Shown here: positions 6,796 through 12,890 of the stretch, one piece after another
How positions within the stretch are numbered: the stretch's first letter is position 1
How the letters are laid out: each line of letters starts with the position of its first letter
DNA from: Sulfuricurvum sp.
GTDB lineage: Bacteria > Campylobacterota > Campylobacteria > Campylobacterales > Sulfurimonadaceae
DNA: 12,890 nt
Direction of reading: 5' to 3'
Assembly: GCA_030679635.1 (NCBI GenBank)
Contig: JAUXSZ010000057.1
Coordinates: 1 to 12,890 of the forward strand
The notes under the pieces: model-generated
Databases searched by the model: none
What the model saw: the letters and a program-made list of their open reading frames with translations, nothing else
What the model was told of the DNA's origin: nothing
Program-made: the position numbers and the translations under genes

Positions 6796-7938
6796 TTATT
6801 CGCTCTTTTCAGCCGGCTTGAGGGATTTTACGCTGATACGGCGCGGTGCACGTTTAGGAGCAGTGTCAGTGTGCGCAGGTTTTGCAGAGTCATAGGATGG
6901 TTTATAGTTGCTTGATGATTTATTATCGTATGGTTTTTTATCTCCGTAAGGCTTCTTGTCCCCGAATGGCTTTTTATCACCGAATGGCTTCTTGTCTCCA
7001 TATGTTTTTTTCTCTTCATACGGGCGTTTGTCGTCTTTATTAAAAGCTTGTTTCCCCTCATACGGTTTTCTCTCTGGATTGAAAGGGGCTTTTTTCTCTT
7101 CGTTGCTCTTGGATTTATCATGTTCACCGAAAAATTTAGGCTTATTGACATAGGCCGTTTTCGCAAATTTGTCAGCATCACTTCTTGGTGTACCGTCGTG
7201 ATAATGGTTGCGTTCACGTGTTTTTGTTCCGAAAATCGGTTTACCGTTTTCGTCTTTCCCTAGATATTCAGAAGGCCGACTTTTATTCTGTTCCCATGGA
7301 GTAGAACTTTTTGTCTCAGCTCTATTTCCCTCATAGGGTTTACGAGCAGGACGGTTGTCGTCTCTAGGTCCACGTTCTTCGCGTTTGAATTCGGGTCTTG
7401 CGTCATCACGTCTTGGTTTGAATTCTGATCGTGCATCATCACGCCTTGGTTTAAACTCACGCTTGGGAGATACACGTTCTTGATCGCGGGCTTCACGTTT
7501 GGCGATCATCTCTTCTTTATTTTTTTGTTCTACGGCAATTCCGAAATTGGGTTCGAAACCGACAACGGGTTCTTGGGTAATGGTACGACCGAAGAGTGTT
7601 TCGATGGCATAAAGATATTTTTGCTCTTCTGCGCCCAACAAAATAATGGCAAATTCGCCGGCACGAGCATAGCGGGTCATGTAAATAATCGCTTTTTCAG
7701 GTAAATCATAACTGATAACAATGTCATACGTAAGATCGCTTGGCTGTGCCAAATCGCTGTCGGATGCGATGGTGACCTTTTTACTCTCTGCCACTTCAAT
7801 AGCCGCAGGATCGTTGGCGGTGACGATAAGCATTGATTTATCAGTATTTTGAGAAATCAAAAAGTTAAGCAGTTCATTTTTACGTGAAGTACTGCAAGGG
7901 TGGATACGGTGGTTTTGACGTTTGATGGTTGATGACAT
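6796..7938 (-). CDS. RhlE-like RecA2-lobe protein without ATPase lobe, basic repeat-rich tail
   Basis: Residues about 4-136 align by eye with the second RecA-like lobe of RhlE-type DEAD-box RNA helicases. KNELLNFLISQ and SMLIVTANDPAAIEVAE match the region before and at motif IV. VTIASDSDLAQPSD stands where motif V has ATDxAARGLD, and YDIVISYDLP matches VVNYELP. YMTRYARAGEF replaces the motif VI HRIGRTGR, and VVGFEPNF resembles the lobe's PGYEPDP end. The whole ATP-binding lobe (Walker A, DEAD, SAT) is absent, about 25-30 residues around motif IVa are missing, and the motif VI arginine finger is Glu, so helicase activity is not expected. Residues 140-380 are charged low complexity: an 11-residue EFKPRRDDARx repeat (161-182) and a KKPFGD/KKPYGD hexapeptide run (310-337), ending PKRAPRRISVKSLKP. 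An RNA-binding role is inferred. A start with AAGGA five bases before the ATG and its own -10 box argue against a mere fragment. Confidence 0.75.
   Translation of the reverse strand: MSSTIKRQNHRIHPCSTSRKNELLNFLISQNTDKSMLIVTANDPAAIEVAESKKVTIASDSDLAQPSDLTYDIVISYDLPEKAIIYMTRYARAGEFAIILLGAEEQKYLYAIETLFGRTITQEPVVGFEPNFGIAVEQKNKEEMIAKREARDQERVSPKREFKPRRDDARSEFKPRRDDARPEFKREERGPRDDNRPARKPYEGNRAETKSSTPWEQNKSRPSEYLGKDENGKPIFGTKTRERNHYHDGTPRSDADKFAKTAYVNKPKFFGEHDKSKSNEEKKAPFNPERKPYEGKQAFNKDDKRPYEEKKTYGDKKPFGDKKPFGDKKPYGDKKPYDNKSSSNYKPSYDSAKPAHTDTAPKRAPRRISVKSLKPAEKSE
6932..7021 (-). repeat. 18-bp tandem repeat coding KKPFGD/KKPYGD
   Basis: Five imperfect 18-bp units lie head to tail at 6932, 6950, 6968, 6986 and 7004. 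They encode the hexapeptide run in the tail of the helicase-derived protein. The unit length keeps the frame if copies are gained or lost. Confidence 0.85.
7384..7449 (-). repeat. 33-bp tandem repeat coding an 11-residue unit
   Basis: Two 33-bp copies (7384-7416 and 7417-7449) encode the EFKPRRDDAR units of the basic tail. A third, partly diverged copy starts at 7450. Confidence 0.8.
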
Positions 7939-7991
7939 GAGAGTCCTTGTGAGTGTAAACCCCTGTAAAGAGGAAAAGTAGGCTGAAGAGC

Positions 7992-8014
7992 ATACGATTG
8001 AATAATTATCGTAT
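7992..8014. repeat. Inverted repeat at the promoter of the helicase-derived gene
   Basis: ATACGAT (7992-7998) and ATCGTAT (8008-8014) form a perfect 7-bp inverted repeat with a 9-nt spacer. It touches the -10 box and covers the predicted start site. Operator-like; no T-run follows. Confidence 0.45.
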
Positions 8015-8018
8015 TATA
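8013..8018 (-). promoter_or_regulatory. -10 box for the helicase-derived gene
   Basis: The minus strand has a perfect TATAAT at 8018-8013 with no clear -35 (TTACCG, 16 nt upstream, is the best). Transcription would start near 8005, leaving a leader of about 65 nt before the ATG at 7938. The ribosome binding site AAGGA is at 7948-7944. Confidence 0.55.
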
Positions 8019-8030
8019 GCGTAGATGGCA

Positions 8031-8810
8031 TTAACGGTAAGGGTGTATCCCAAGCAACGTGTCGAGCCTGTCAATGGTATACCCCTGCGACTGGAGTATT
8101 TCAATGATTTTTGCCAACGATGCGACGCTGGTAGGGTTGCGGTGCATCAGGATAATATCGCCGTTACGGACATTTGATACGACGTTTTGGATAACGGCAT
8201 CGGGATCTTTCAGTGTCCAATCGAGTGAATCGAGAGACCACAATACCGTGGTAACGTTGTGCTCGTTGATCGTATTGAGAACGTTTTGGTTGATCGAACC
8301 GTAAGGGGGACGAAACAATAGGGGATAATTTTGGGTAATGGCTTCGATACGCCCAGCCGCTTTGTCGAGTTGCTCAATGATGGCCGTTTCGTTTAGATCC
8401 GTAAATCTTGGGTGGTTGAAGCTATGGCTAAGAACGAGATGCCCCTCATTATGGGTCTGTTTGACGACTGAAATATTGCCATCGCGCATCGTTCCCCCGA
8501 TCATGAAAAAAGCGGCTTTGACATGGTGAGTATCTAGAATATTCAGCAGTTTGATCGTGTTATTCTCATCTGGGGAGTCATCGAAGGTAAGGGCGATGTT
8601 TTTACGGGTGGGATCACCGTTAACAACGACATTTTTATAGATCCCCTCTTGGATCGGGGAAACCGTATCCGTACGCCATTTATCCAAAAAATGGGTTAAG
8701 TTGGCATCCAGAAGGGGGGATTGGCCGTGTATGTCATAAATGACATTTACATGAGCACATAAAAGGGTTTGGAAACAAAGAAAAAAGAGGAGTACGAGTT
8801 TTTTCATCAT
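8031..8810 (-). CDS. Secreted polysaccharide deacetylase (NodB domain)
   Basis: This 259-residue protein has a cleavable signal sequence (KKLVLLFFLCFQTLLCA, likely cut after about residue 19), then a NodB-fold carbohydrate esterase 4 domain. All five family motifs are visible: TFDDSPD (75-81, catalytic and metal-binding aspartates), SHSFNH (128-133, His129 and His133 bind metal), RPPYG (167-171), DSLDW (194-198) and ILMHRN (220-225, catalytic His223). It should remove acetyl groups from N-acetylglucosamine-type polymers in the periplasm or at the surface, either peptidoglycan or exopolysaccharide; the substrate is not evident. Two adjacent ATG codons lie at the start with no clear Shine-Dalgarno sequence; the first is used here. 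A -10 box at 8881-8876 gives it its own promoter. About 90 bp with another promoter separate it from the next gene. Confidence 0.9.
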   Translation of the reverse strand: MMKKLVLLFFLCFQTLLCAHVNVIYDIHGQSPLLDANLTHFLDKWRTDTVSPIQEGIYKNVVVNGDPTRKNIALTFDDSPDENNTIKLLNILDTHHVKAAFFMIGGTMRDGNISVVKQTHNEGHLVLSHSFNHPRFTDLNETAIIEQLDKAAGRIEAITQNYPLLFRPPYGSINQNVLNTINEHNVTTVLWSLDSLDWTLKDPDAVIQNVVSNVRNGDIILMHRNPTSVASLAKIIEILQSQGYTIDRLDTLLGIHPYR

Positions 8811-8838
8811 GAGAACATTGTATGGATTTTACTTGTTT

Positions 8839-8860
8839 GACCGTGATGAAACTCACGCTC
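8839..8860 (-). other. Possible hairpin in the leader of the deacetylase gene
   Basis: On the minus strand GAGCGTGA (8860-8853) can pair with TCACGGTC (8846-8839) around a 6-nt loop, with one mismatch. It lies between the predicted transcription start (about 8869) and the ATG, and no T-run follows. Its function is unknown. Confidence 0.3.
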
Positions 8861-8875
8861 TTTAAAAGCAATGCA

Positions 8876-8881
8876 ATTATA
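8876..8881 (-). promoter_or_regulatory. -10 box for the deacetylase gene
   Basis: The minus strand has a perfect TATAAT (8881-8876) in the 101-bp gap behind the outer-membrane-like gene. No good -35 is visible. The predicted leader is about 60 nt. Confidence 0.5.
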
Positions 8882-8911
8882 ACGAACGCGGCTTTGTTTC
8901 TCTTTGTGAAA

Positions 8912-10129
8912 CTAGTTGTTTCCGAAATAGAAATCCAAACTGACCCGAAAGATATAATTGGGTTTGTAGTCGTATTGTTCATGAAACGAGACAATCGGCT
9001 GCATCTGATAAAACAGATAATTTCGGAACAGCTTTTGTCGCCATATAGTCCCTATTGAATACTCATAGACCCCTTCTTGAGGTGTTGTTCCGCTGTTGTA
9101 TACCGAGCCGATTAGGTCTTGCGTTCGACCGCTTATTCCAATGTAGTGGTTAAATCCGATTTCATCTTTAAGTGTATTCATATAGGAGAGCTGTGATAAA
9201 TAGCTCATCCCTGGTTCCGTGCTGTGAGTTGAACGCTGAAGCAGAAATCTGATCATTTCATTGTCTGCAAGTTTCCGGTCAAAAGAGAGATCTGTCCACT
9301 CTTCAAATTCATTTTTACGGGAGAGTTTACAGTACTGCGCAGGTTTTAATAACCAGCTCCCAAGAAAGAGAGGGTATTCGATGCGAGCTTTTGCATAGGG
9401 GTTTCCAATTCCCGAAACACCGACGGATGCACTGGTATTAAAGCGTTCAAAAAAAGAGGGGGCAACATATTTCAGTCCAACCCCTTTGTCCGTGGTACCA
9501 TTCTGTGCATTTGAAAGATTGGCGTGCTCTTTTGTATCATCGCCGATGTAGAGCTGAAGTTTTCCCTGCGTTTTTGGAAGCTTTATCCGGGCGGTAATGT
9601 TGTAAAAAAGGTCAGGATCTCCCCGTTTATTGTACTCATATCCGCCGCGTACTCTGACATAGCTTTTATTGGTTGCATCCAAATAGGTTTCATCTTTGAA
9701 AAATTCGTCTAGCCATATAGAGGTCTGATAGGTTTCTTTATCTTCCTCTTTTTTGATTTTTGTTAAGTAGCATAAGGGTATGTTTGGTGCCTTCGAATCG
9801 ACGATGCATTGTTTTGTCACATTAGTGTCAAAGGTTGAGACATTCTCCTCTTCATCATAATAGGTGAAGAGCTTTTGATCAAGGTTGGAAGAGAAAATGC
9901 GTATTTTTTGAGACCAGTAGTCTTGAAAGCTATCAATATCAATATTCCAGTGCTTGGCGCTGCTATTATCGGGAAGACTTGTATTATGTTCGGATGTAAA
10001 ATTCTTCGTTGATTCGCGTCCGGGATCAGGGGTATTTACAGGATTAGAGACATTAGATTCCATACTAAAAAGGGGAAGTATTGTATAAAAAGAGATGAAT
10101 AAGAGAATAGAAAGAAAATGTTTATTCAA
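8912..10129 (-). CDS. Unrecognised outer-membrane-like beta-rich protein, TTG start
   Basis: I do not recognise a named family. The 405-residue product begins with a signal peptide (NKHFLSILLFISFYTILPLFS, cleaved near residue 22). A polar, Asn/Ser/Thr/Asp-rich linker follows to about 60, then a soluble stretch with two cysteines (108, 120). From about 155 it alternates aromatic and charged residues in strand-like blocks: YVRVRGGYEY, LFYNITARIKL, KLQLYIGDD, EYSIGTIWRQ and YIFRVSLDFYFGNN. The last block, ending close to a terminal Phe, resembles the closing strand of a beta barrel, so an outer-membrane location is inferred. The start is TTG at 10129-10127, because GGGAG (10140-10136) lies 6 nt before it and only this start keeps the signal peptide; the next ATG is Met23. 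It has its own promoter and is followed by the deacetylase gene. Confidence 0.75.
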   Translation of the reverse strand: MNKHFLSILLFISFYTILPLFSMESNVSNPVNTPDPGRESTKNFTSEHNTSLPDNSSAKHWNIDIDSFQDYWSQKIRIFSSNLDQKLFTYYDEEENVSTFDTNVTKQCIVDSKAPNIPLCYLTKIKKEEDKETYQTSIWLDEFFKDETYLDATNKSYVRVRGGYEYNKRGDPDLFYNITARIKLPKTQGKLQLYIGDDTKEHANLSNAQNGTTDKGVGLKYVAPSFFERFNTSASVGVSGIGNPYAKARIEYPLFLGSWLLKPAQYCKLSRKNEFEEWTDLSFDRKLADNEMIRFLLQRSTHSTEPGMSYLSQLSYMNTLKDEIGFNHYIGISGRTQDLIGSVYNSGTTPQEGVYEYSIGTIWRQKLFRNYLFYQMQPIVSFHEQYDYKPNYIFRVSLDFYFGNN

Positions 10130-10162
10130 TTAGCACTCCCTACTGTTATATGTTATATAAAG

Positions 10163-10190
10163 ATTATATCAGTGTTTTTATAAAAATCAA
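10163..10190 (-). promoter_or_regulatory. Promoter for the outer-membrane-like gene
   Basis: On the minus strand TTGATT (10190-10185) and TATAAT (10168-10163) are separated by 16 nt, the best sigma-70 promoter in the window. It gives a leader of about 25-30 nt with GGGAG as ribosome binding site. Confidence 0.6.
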
Positions 10191-10204
10191 AATAAGAATT
10201 TGGA

Positions 10205-10221
10205 GGGAAGGTGATCTTCCC
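10205..10221 (-). terminator. Possible terminator after the GGDEF/EAL gene
   Basis: GGGAAG (10205-10210) and CTTCCC (10216-10221) form a 6-bp stem with a 5-nt loop, starting 32 nt after the stop codon. The sequence after it on the minus strand is T-rich (TTCTTATTTTGATTTTT) but has no immediate T-run, so termination strength is uncertain. Confidence 0.4.
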
Positions 10222-10252
10222 GAAATACAGCATAGAATGTTATCTCATTTGA

Positions 10253-12890
10253 TTAGGGGGTAACAGATACAGAGCTTTTAAAAAAATTTTCAAACTCTAC
10301 TACCGAGAGGGGTTTACTGTAGTAATACCCTTGTATCTCGTTACACTTATAGTGACGGAGGAAAGCCAATTGCTGTGCGGTTTCTACCCCCTCTGCAATC
10401 GTTTGCAACCCTAAACTTTTTGCCATATCAATGATAGCTCTAACGATGGCTTGATCTTCCGGATCATCGGCAATATTGCGAATGAATGATTGATCGATTT
10501 TGAGTTTGTACACTTTGAATTGTTTCAGATAGCTAAGAGATGAATACCCGGTACCGAAATCATCGATAGACATTCGAATTCCCTGGGCATGGAGTCTATT
10601 CATGACTGCAATAGCAGATTGGGGGTTATTCATGGTAACGGCTTCGGTCAGTTCCAGCTCCAAATATTCGTGTGGTAACTGTGCTTCATCAAGGATATTG
10701 GTGATTAACTCGACAATATTTTTTTGTTGAAACTGCACCGCGGAGAGGTTCACAGCGATAACCATGGGGTTGAATCCATTCTCTTTCCACGCTTTCATTT
10801 GATGAACTGCCGTACGGAGAACCCATTCCCCGATTTGTATGATTTGGCCACTATCTTCGGCAATCGGGATGAATTCGGCAGGGGAGATCATCCCCAATTT
10901 TGGATGAGTCCAGCGGAGAAGCGCTTCTGCACCGATAATACGGCCATCTTGAGTGGAAATCTGAGGTTGGTAGTGCAACTGCAATTCATTACGCTCCAGT
11001 GCATGGCGCAAAGCATTTACCAGTTGCAGATTACGGGCAGAATGGAGCTGCATCTCTTGTGTAAAGAAATGGAAAGCATTTCGGCTAAAACGTTTGGCTT
11101 GGTACATTGCAGTATCAGCGTTCTTCAATAACGTTTCAAAATCTTCACCGTCATAGGGATAGATGGCAATACCGATAGAAGGGGTAGTGACCAGTTCGTG
11201 GTGTTCAATGGTACATGGAATTGAAACCGCTTCGATGAGTTTGGTCGCGATGTGCATTGCCTCGTTTACATCGGTATCGGGGAAAAGTAAAATGAATTCA
11301 TCTCCCCCTAATCGTGATACGGTATCTTCATCCCGGATGGCTGCTTTTAGCCGTTGAGCGATCTCGATTAACAGCTGGTCACCGATAGTATGTCCCAAGG
11401 TATCGTTGATATTTTTAAAATGGTCGAGATCAAGAAACATCACGGCTACTGTTTCTTCATTGCGCTGTGCATGATTGAGTAGGTATTTGATCCGGTCACT
11501 GAGCAAGACGCGGTTTGGCAATCCGGTGAGCTGATCGTAATGGGCTAAATTTTCAATATGTTCTTCTATACGTTTTTTATCGGTGATATTTTCTTTGATA
11601 GCAACGTAATTTATTATTGTTCCATCCGCTTGTTTGACCGGAGAGATGGTGGCCGATTCAATATACTCACTTTTGTCTTTGCGTAGATTGATAAGTTCAC
11701 CATGCCATGTGTTGCCTTGAGACAGCTGATTCCACATATCATCATAGGTTGACTGAGGAGTTTTGTTTGATTTTAATATACGTGGATTTTCACCGAGTAT
11801 TTCATCTTTGGTGTAACCGGTTATCGTGGTAAACATTGTATTAACATATTCGATGTTGCCGATTAGATCGGTGATAACGATTGAGTTTGGACTTTGTTCA
11901 ACGGCCAATGAGAGTTTGAGTAAAGAATTTTCTGCTTGTTTGTGATCGGTAATATCCTCTGAAATTCCCAATAAGAATTTTGCAACTCCATTCTCATCTC
12001 GTATGACCACTTTTTTGGTATGGAGGATGCGGATGCCGTGCGGGGTTTGGATAGACTCTTCGTATATATCCAAAAGCTCGTTGCGTTTTAATGTTTCGCG
12101 ATCTTTATCGGTGAAGAAGTCTGCTTCCTCTTTCGGAAAAAAGTCATAATCATTATGACCAATAAGATTATCACGATTAAGGCCCAATAGTTTTTCACCG
12201 GCTTTATTGAATAATACGAAGCGTAACTCTGATGCGGTTTTTAGAAAAAGCATATTAGGGATATTGTCGATAATACTGTCTAGAAGACGGTTTCGCTCAT
12301 GAAGCTGATTTTGCGATGCAGATAACTCTTTATAAGGCTTTTTAACCGTGGTGACAAAAATCGCACGGTAGACGAAGAGGTAAGCTATTGCTTTGTAAAT
12401 ATGTCCGAAGATATTATAAACATCGGTCACATCGGCGTAGAGGGTGAAGAAAAATTCGCTCATAGCCATAATGCACAGTGCCCCGAATAATGCCGCCGCA
12501 TGGTAAGGCTGAGGCTGGCGCATACGGCGAAGTAATACAATCGCCGTAATCAGATTGAGCACGACAATGGCGTATTCGGTGTTGATTTTTAATGGAGTGA
12601 GCCCCTGACCTGGTATAAAAAAAACATTTAGGAATAACGCATGGTTAAATAAGACCAGCCAGTGGACGACACCGATTAGGATTAATACCATTGCGAGCAG
12701 TGAGTAATTATAGATCTTGGAGCTCAGCTGGTTTATCGGAAAAAAGAGAAACAGCAGGAGTCCAACGGAAGAGAGTATCCTAGCCGCAAGCCAGAAATAA
12801 ATTGCTTTCTCAATACCGCTCGGGGTCACAAATTCGGGCATACCCGTATAAGAGATGACATGAGAGAAATCAAGTACGGCTACACCAAAA
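10253..12890 (-). CDS. MASE3-PAS-PAS-GGDEF-EAL c-di-GMP signalling protein (5' end beyond window)
   Basis: Residues are numbered from the ATG at 12841, which is probably internal: 16 further open codons (FGVAVLDFSHVISYTG) reach the edge and fit the MASE3 membrane sensor domain. Helices to about 165 end with FGHIYKAIAYLFVYRAIFV, typical of the MASE3 end. PAS domains follow at about 185-300 and 310-420 (GISEDITDHK, AIKENITDKK). The GGDEF domain (about 430-590) has DQLTGLPNR, an intact GGDEF at 512-516 and an RDED inhibitory site at 503-506. The EAL domain (about 605-855) keeps EALLRW (639-644), Asn698, ELTE (730-733), DDFGTGYSS (760-768), Lys781, AEGVET (816-821) and Gln837. Both c-di-GMP synthesis and hydrolysis are therefore possible. 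It is membrane-bound, with an unknown stimulus. A possible terminator lies 32 nt after its stop. Confidence 0.93.
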   Translation of the reverse strand, partial: FGVAVLDFSHVISYTGMPEFVTPSGIEKAIYFWLAARILSSVGLLLFLFFPINQLSSKIYNYSLLAMVLILIGVVHWLVLFNHALFLNVFFIPGQGLTPLKINTEYAIVVLNLITAIVLLRRMRQPQPYHAAALFGALCIMAMSEFFFTLYADVTDVYNIFGHIYKAIAYLFVYRAIFVTTVKKPYKELSASQNQLHERNRLLDSIIDNIPNMLFLKTASELRFVLFNKAGEKLLGLNRDNLIGHNDYDFFPKEEADFFTDKDRETLKRNELLDIYEESIQTPHGIRILHTKKVVIRDENGVAKFLLGISEDITDHKQAENSLLKLSLAVEQSPNSIVITDLIGNIEYVNTMFTTITGYTKDEILGENPRILKSNKTPQSTYDDMWNQLSQGNTWHGELINLRKDKSEYIESATISPVKQADGTIINYVAIKENITDKKRIEEHIENLAHYDQLTGLPNRVLLSDRIKYLLNHAQRNEETVAVMFLDLDHFKNINDTLGHTIGDQLLIEIAQRLKAAIRDEDTVSRLGGDEFILLFPDTDVNEAMHIATKLIEAVSIPCTIEHHELVTTPSIGIAIYPYDGEDFETLLKNADTAMYQAKRFSRNAFHFFTQEMQLHSARNLQLVNALRHALERNELQLHYQPQISTQDGRIIGAEALLRWTHPKLGMISPAEFIPIAEDSGQIIQIGEWVLRTAVHQMKAWKENGFNPMVIAVNLSAVQFQQKNIVELITNILDEAQLPHEYLELELTEAVTMNNPQSAIAVMNRLHAQGIRMSIDDFGTGYSSLSYLKQFKVYKLKIDQSFIRNIADDPEDQAIVRAIIDMAKSLGLQTIAEGVETAQQLAFLRHYKCNEIQGYYYSKPLSVVEFENFFKSSVSVTP

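Noticed and set aside
6932..7021. CRISPR-like short regular repeats
   Set aside because: The 18-bp units are contiguous without spacers, and they are coding repeats in frame with the gene.
6828..7217. Minus-strand open frame of 129 codons
   Set aside because: It is an alternative frame of the repeat-rich tail of the helicase-derived gene; low-complexity repeats stay open in several frames by chance.
8734..8994. Minus-strand open frame of 86 codons between the outer-membrane-like and deacetylase genes
   Set aside because: It overlaps both neighbours, spans a promoter with a perfect TATAAT, and its translation resembles no protein.
10205..10221. Strong intrinsic terminator
   Set aside because: The stem is short and there is no immediate T-run, so it is listed only as a possible terminator.

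Overview
The window looks like chromosome of a free-living member of the Campylobacterota (epsilonproteobacteria), most likely the Sulfuricurvum/Sulfurimonas group. This is an inference from three things: the gene families (a membrane MASE3/PAS/GGDEF/EAL protein, a haem-type Tll0287-like HD-GYP protein, DUF4080-type radical SAM), the moderately AT-rich composition, and promoters with clear TATAAT-like -10 boxes but weak -35 boxes. No rRNA, tRNA, CRISPR array, insertion sequence or phage gene was seen. Gene density is high, and both ends of the window cut through genes.

Left part (1-1840, minus strand): a short ParA/MinD-like ATPase gene overlaps by ATGA a large cobalamin-binding radical SAM gene that runs off the left edge. 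The radical SAM gene carries an in-frame palindromic element of the type translated as VHGEPVEP. A compact divergent promoter with mirrored -10 boxes (about 1861-1895) separates this pair from a plus-strand operon (1917-4893). That operon holds a close homologue of E. coli YcaO and, 4 bp later, a MATE-family efflux protein.

Centre (4934-6715, minus strand): one c-di-GMP phosphodiesterase-type gene has a membrane-anchored periplasmic CxxCH sensor domain, an HD-GYP domain and a degenerate GGDEF domain. It is cut in two by a single in-frame TAA between the HD and GYP motifs. Upstream lies a gene (6796-7938) for a protein that resembles only the second RecA-like lobe of an RhlE-type DEAD-box helicase. 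Its helicase motifs are eroded, and it carries a long, basic, repeat-rich tail.

Right part (8031-12890, minus strand): a secreted NodB-type polysaccharide deacetylase, an unrecognised outer-membrane-like beta-rich protein with a TTG start, and a MASE3-PAS-PAS-GGDEF-EAL protein. The reading frame of the last gene continues past the right edge, so the ATG at 12841 is internal.

Recurring themes are c-di-GMP signalling (HD-GYP and GGDEF/EAL proteins) beside cell-surface functions (polysaccharide deacetylase, outer-membrane protein). A functional link between them is plausible but not shown. The most unusual items are the stop-split HD-GYP gene, the helicase-derived protein without an ATPase lobe, the palindrome embedded in the radical SAM protein, and the translationally coupled ParA/radical SAM pair.
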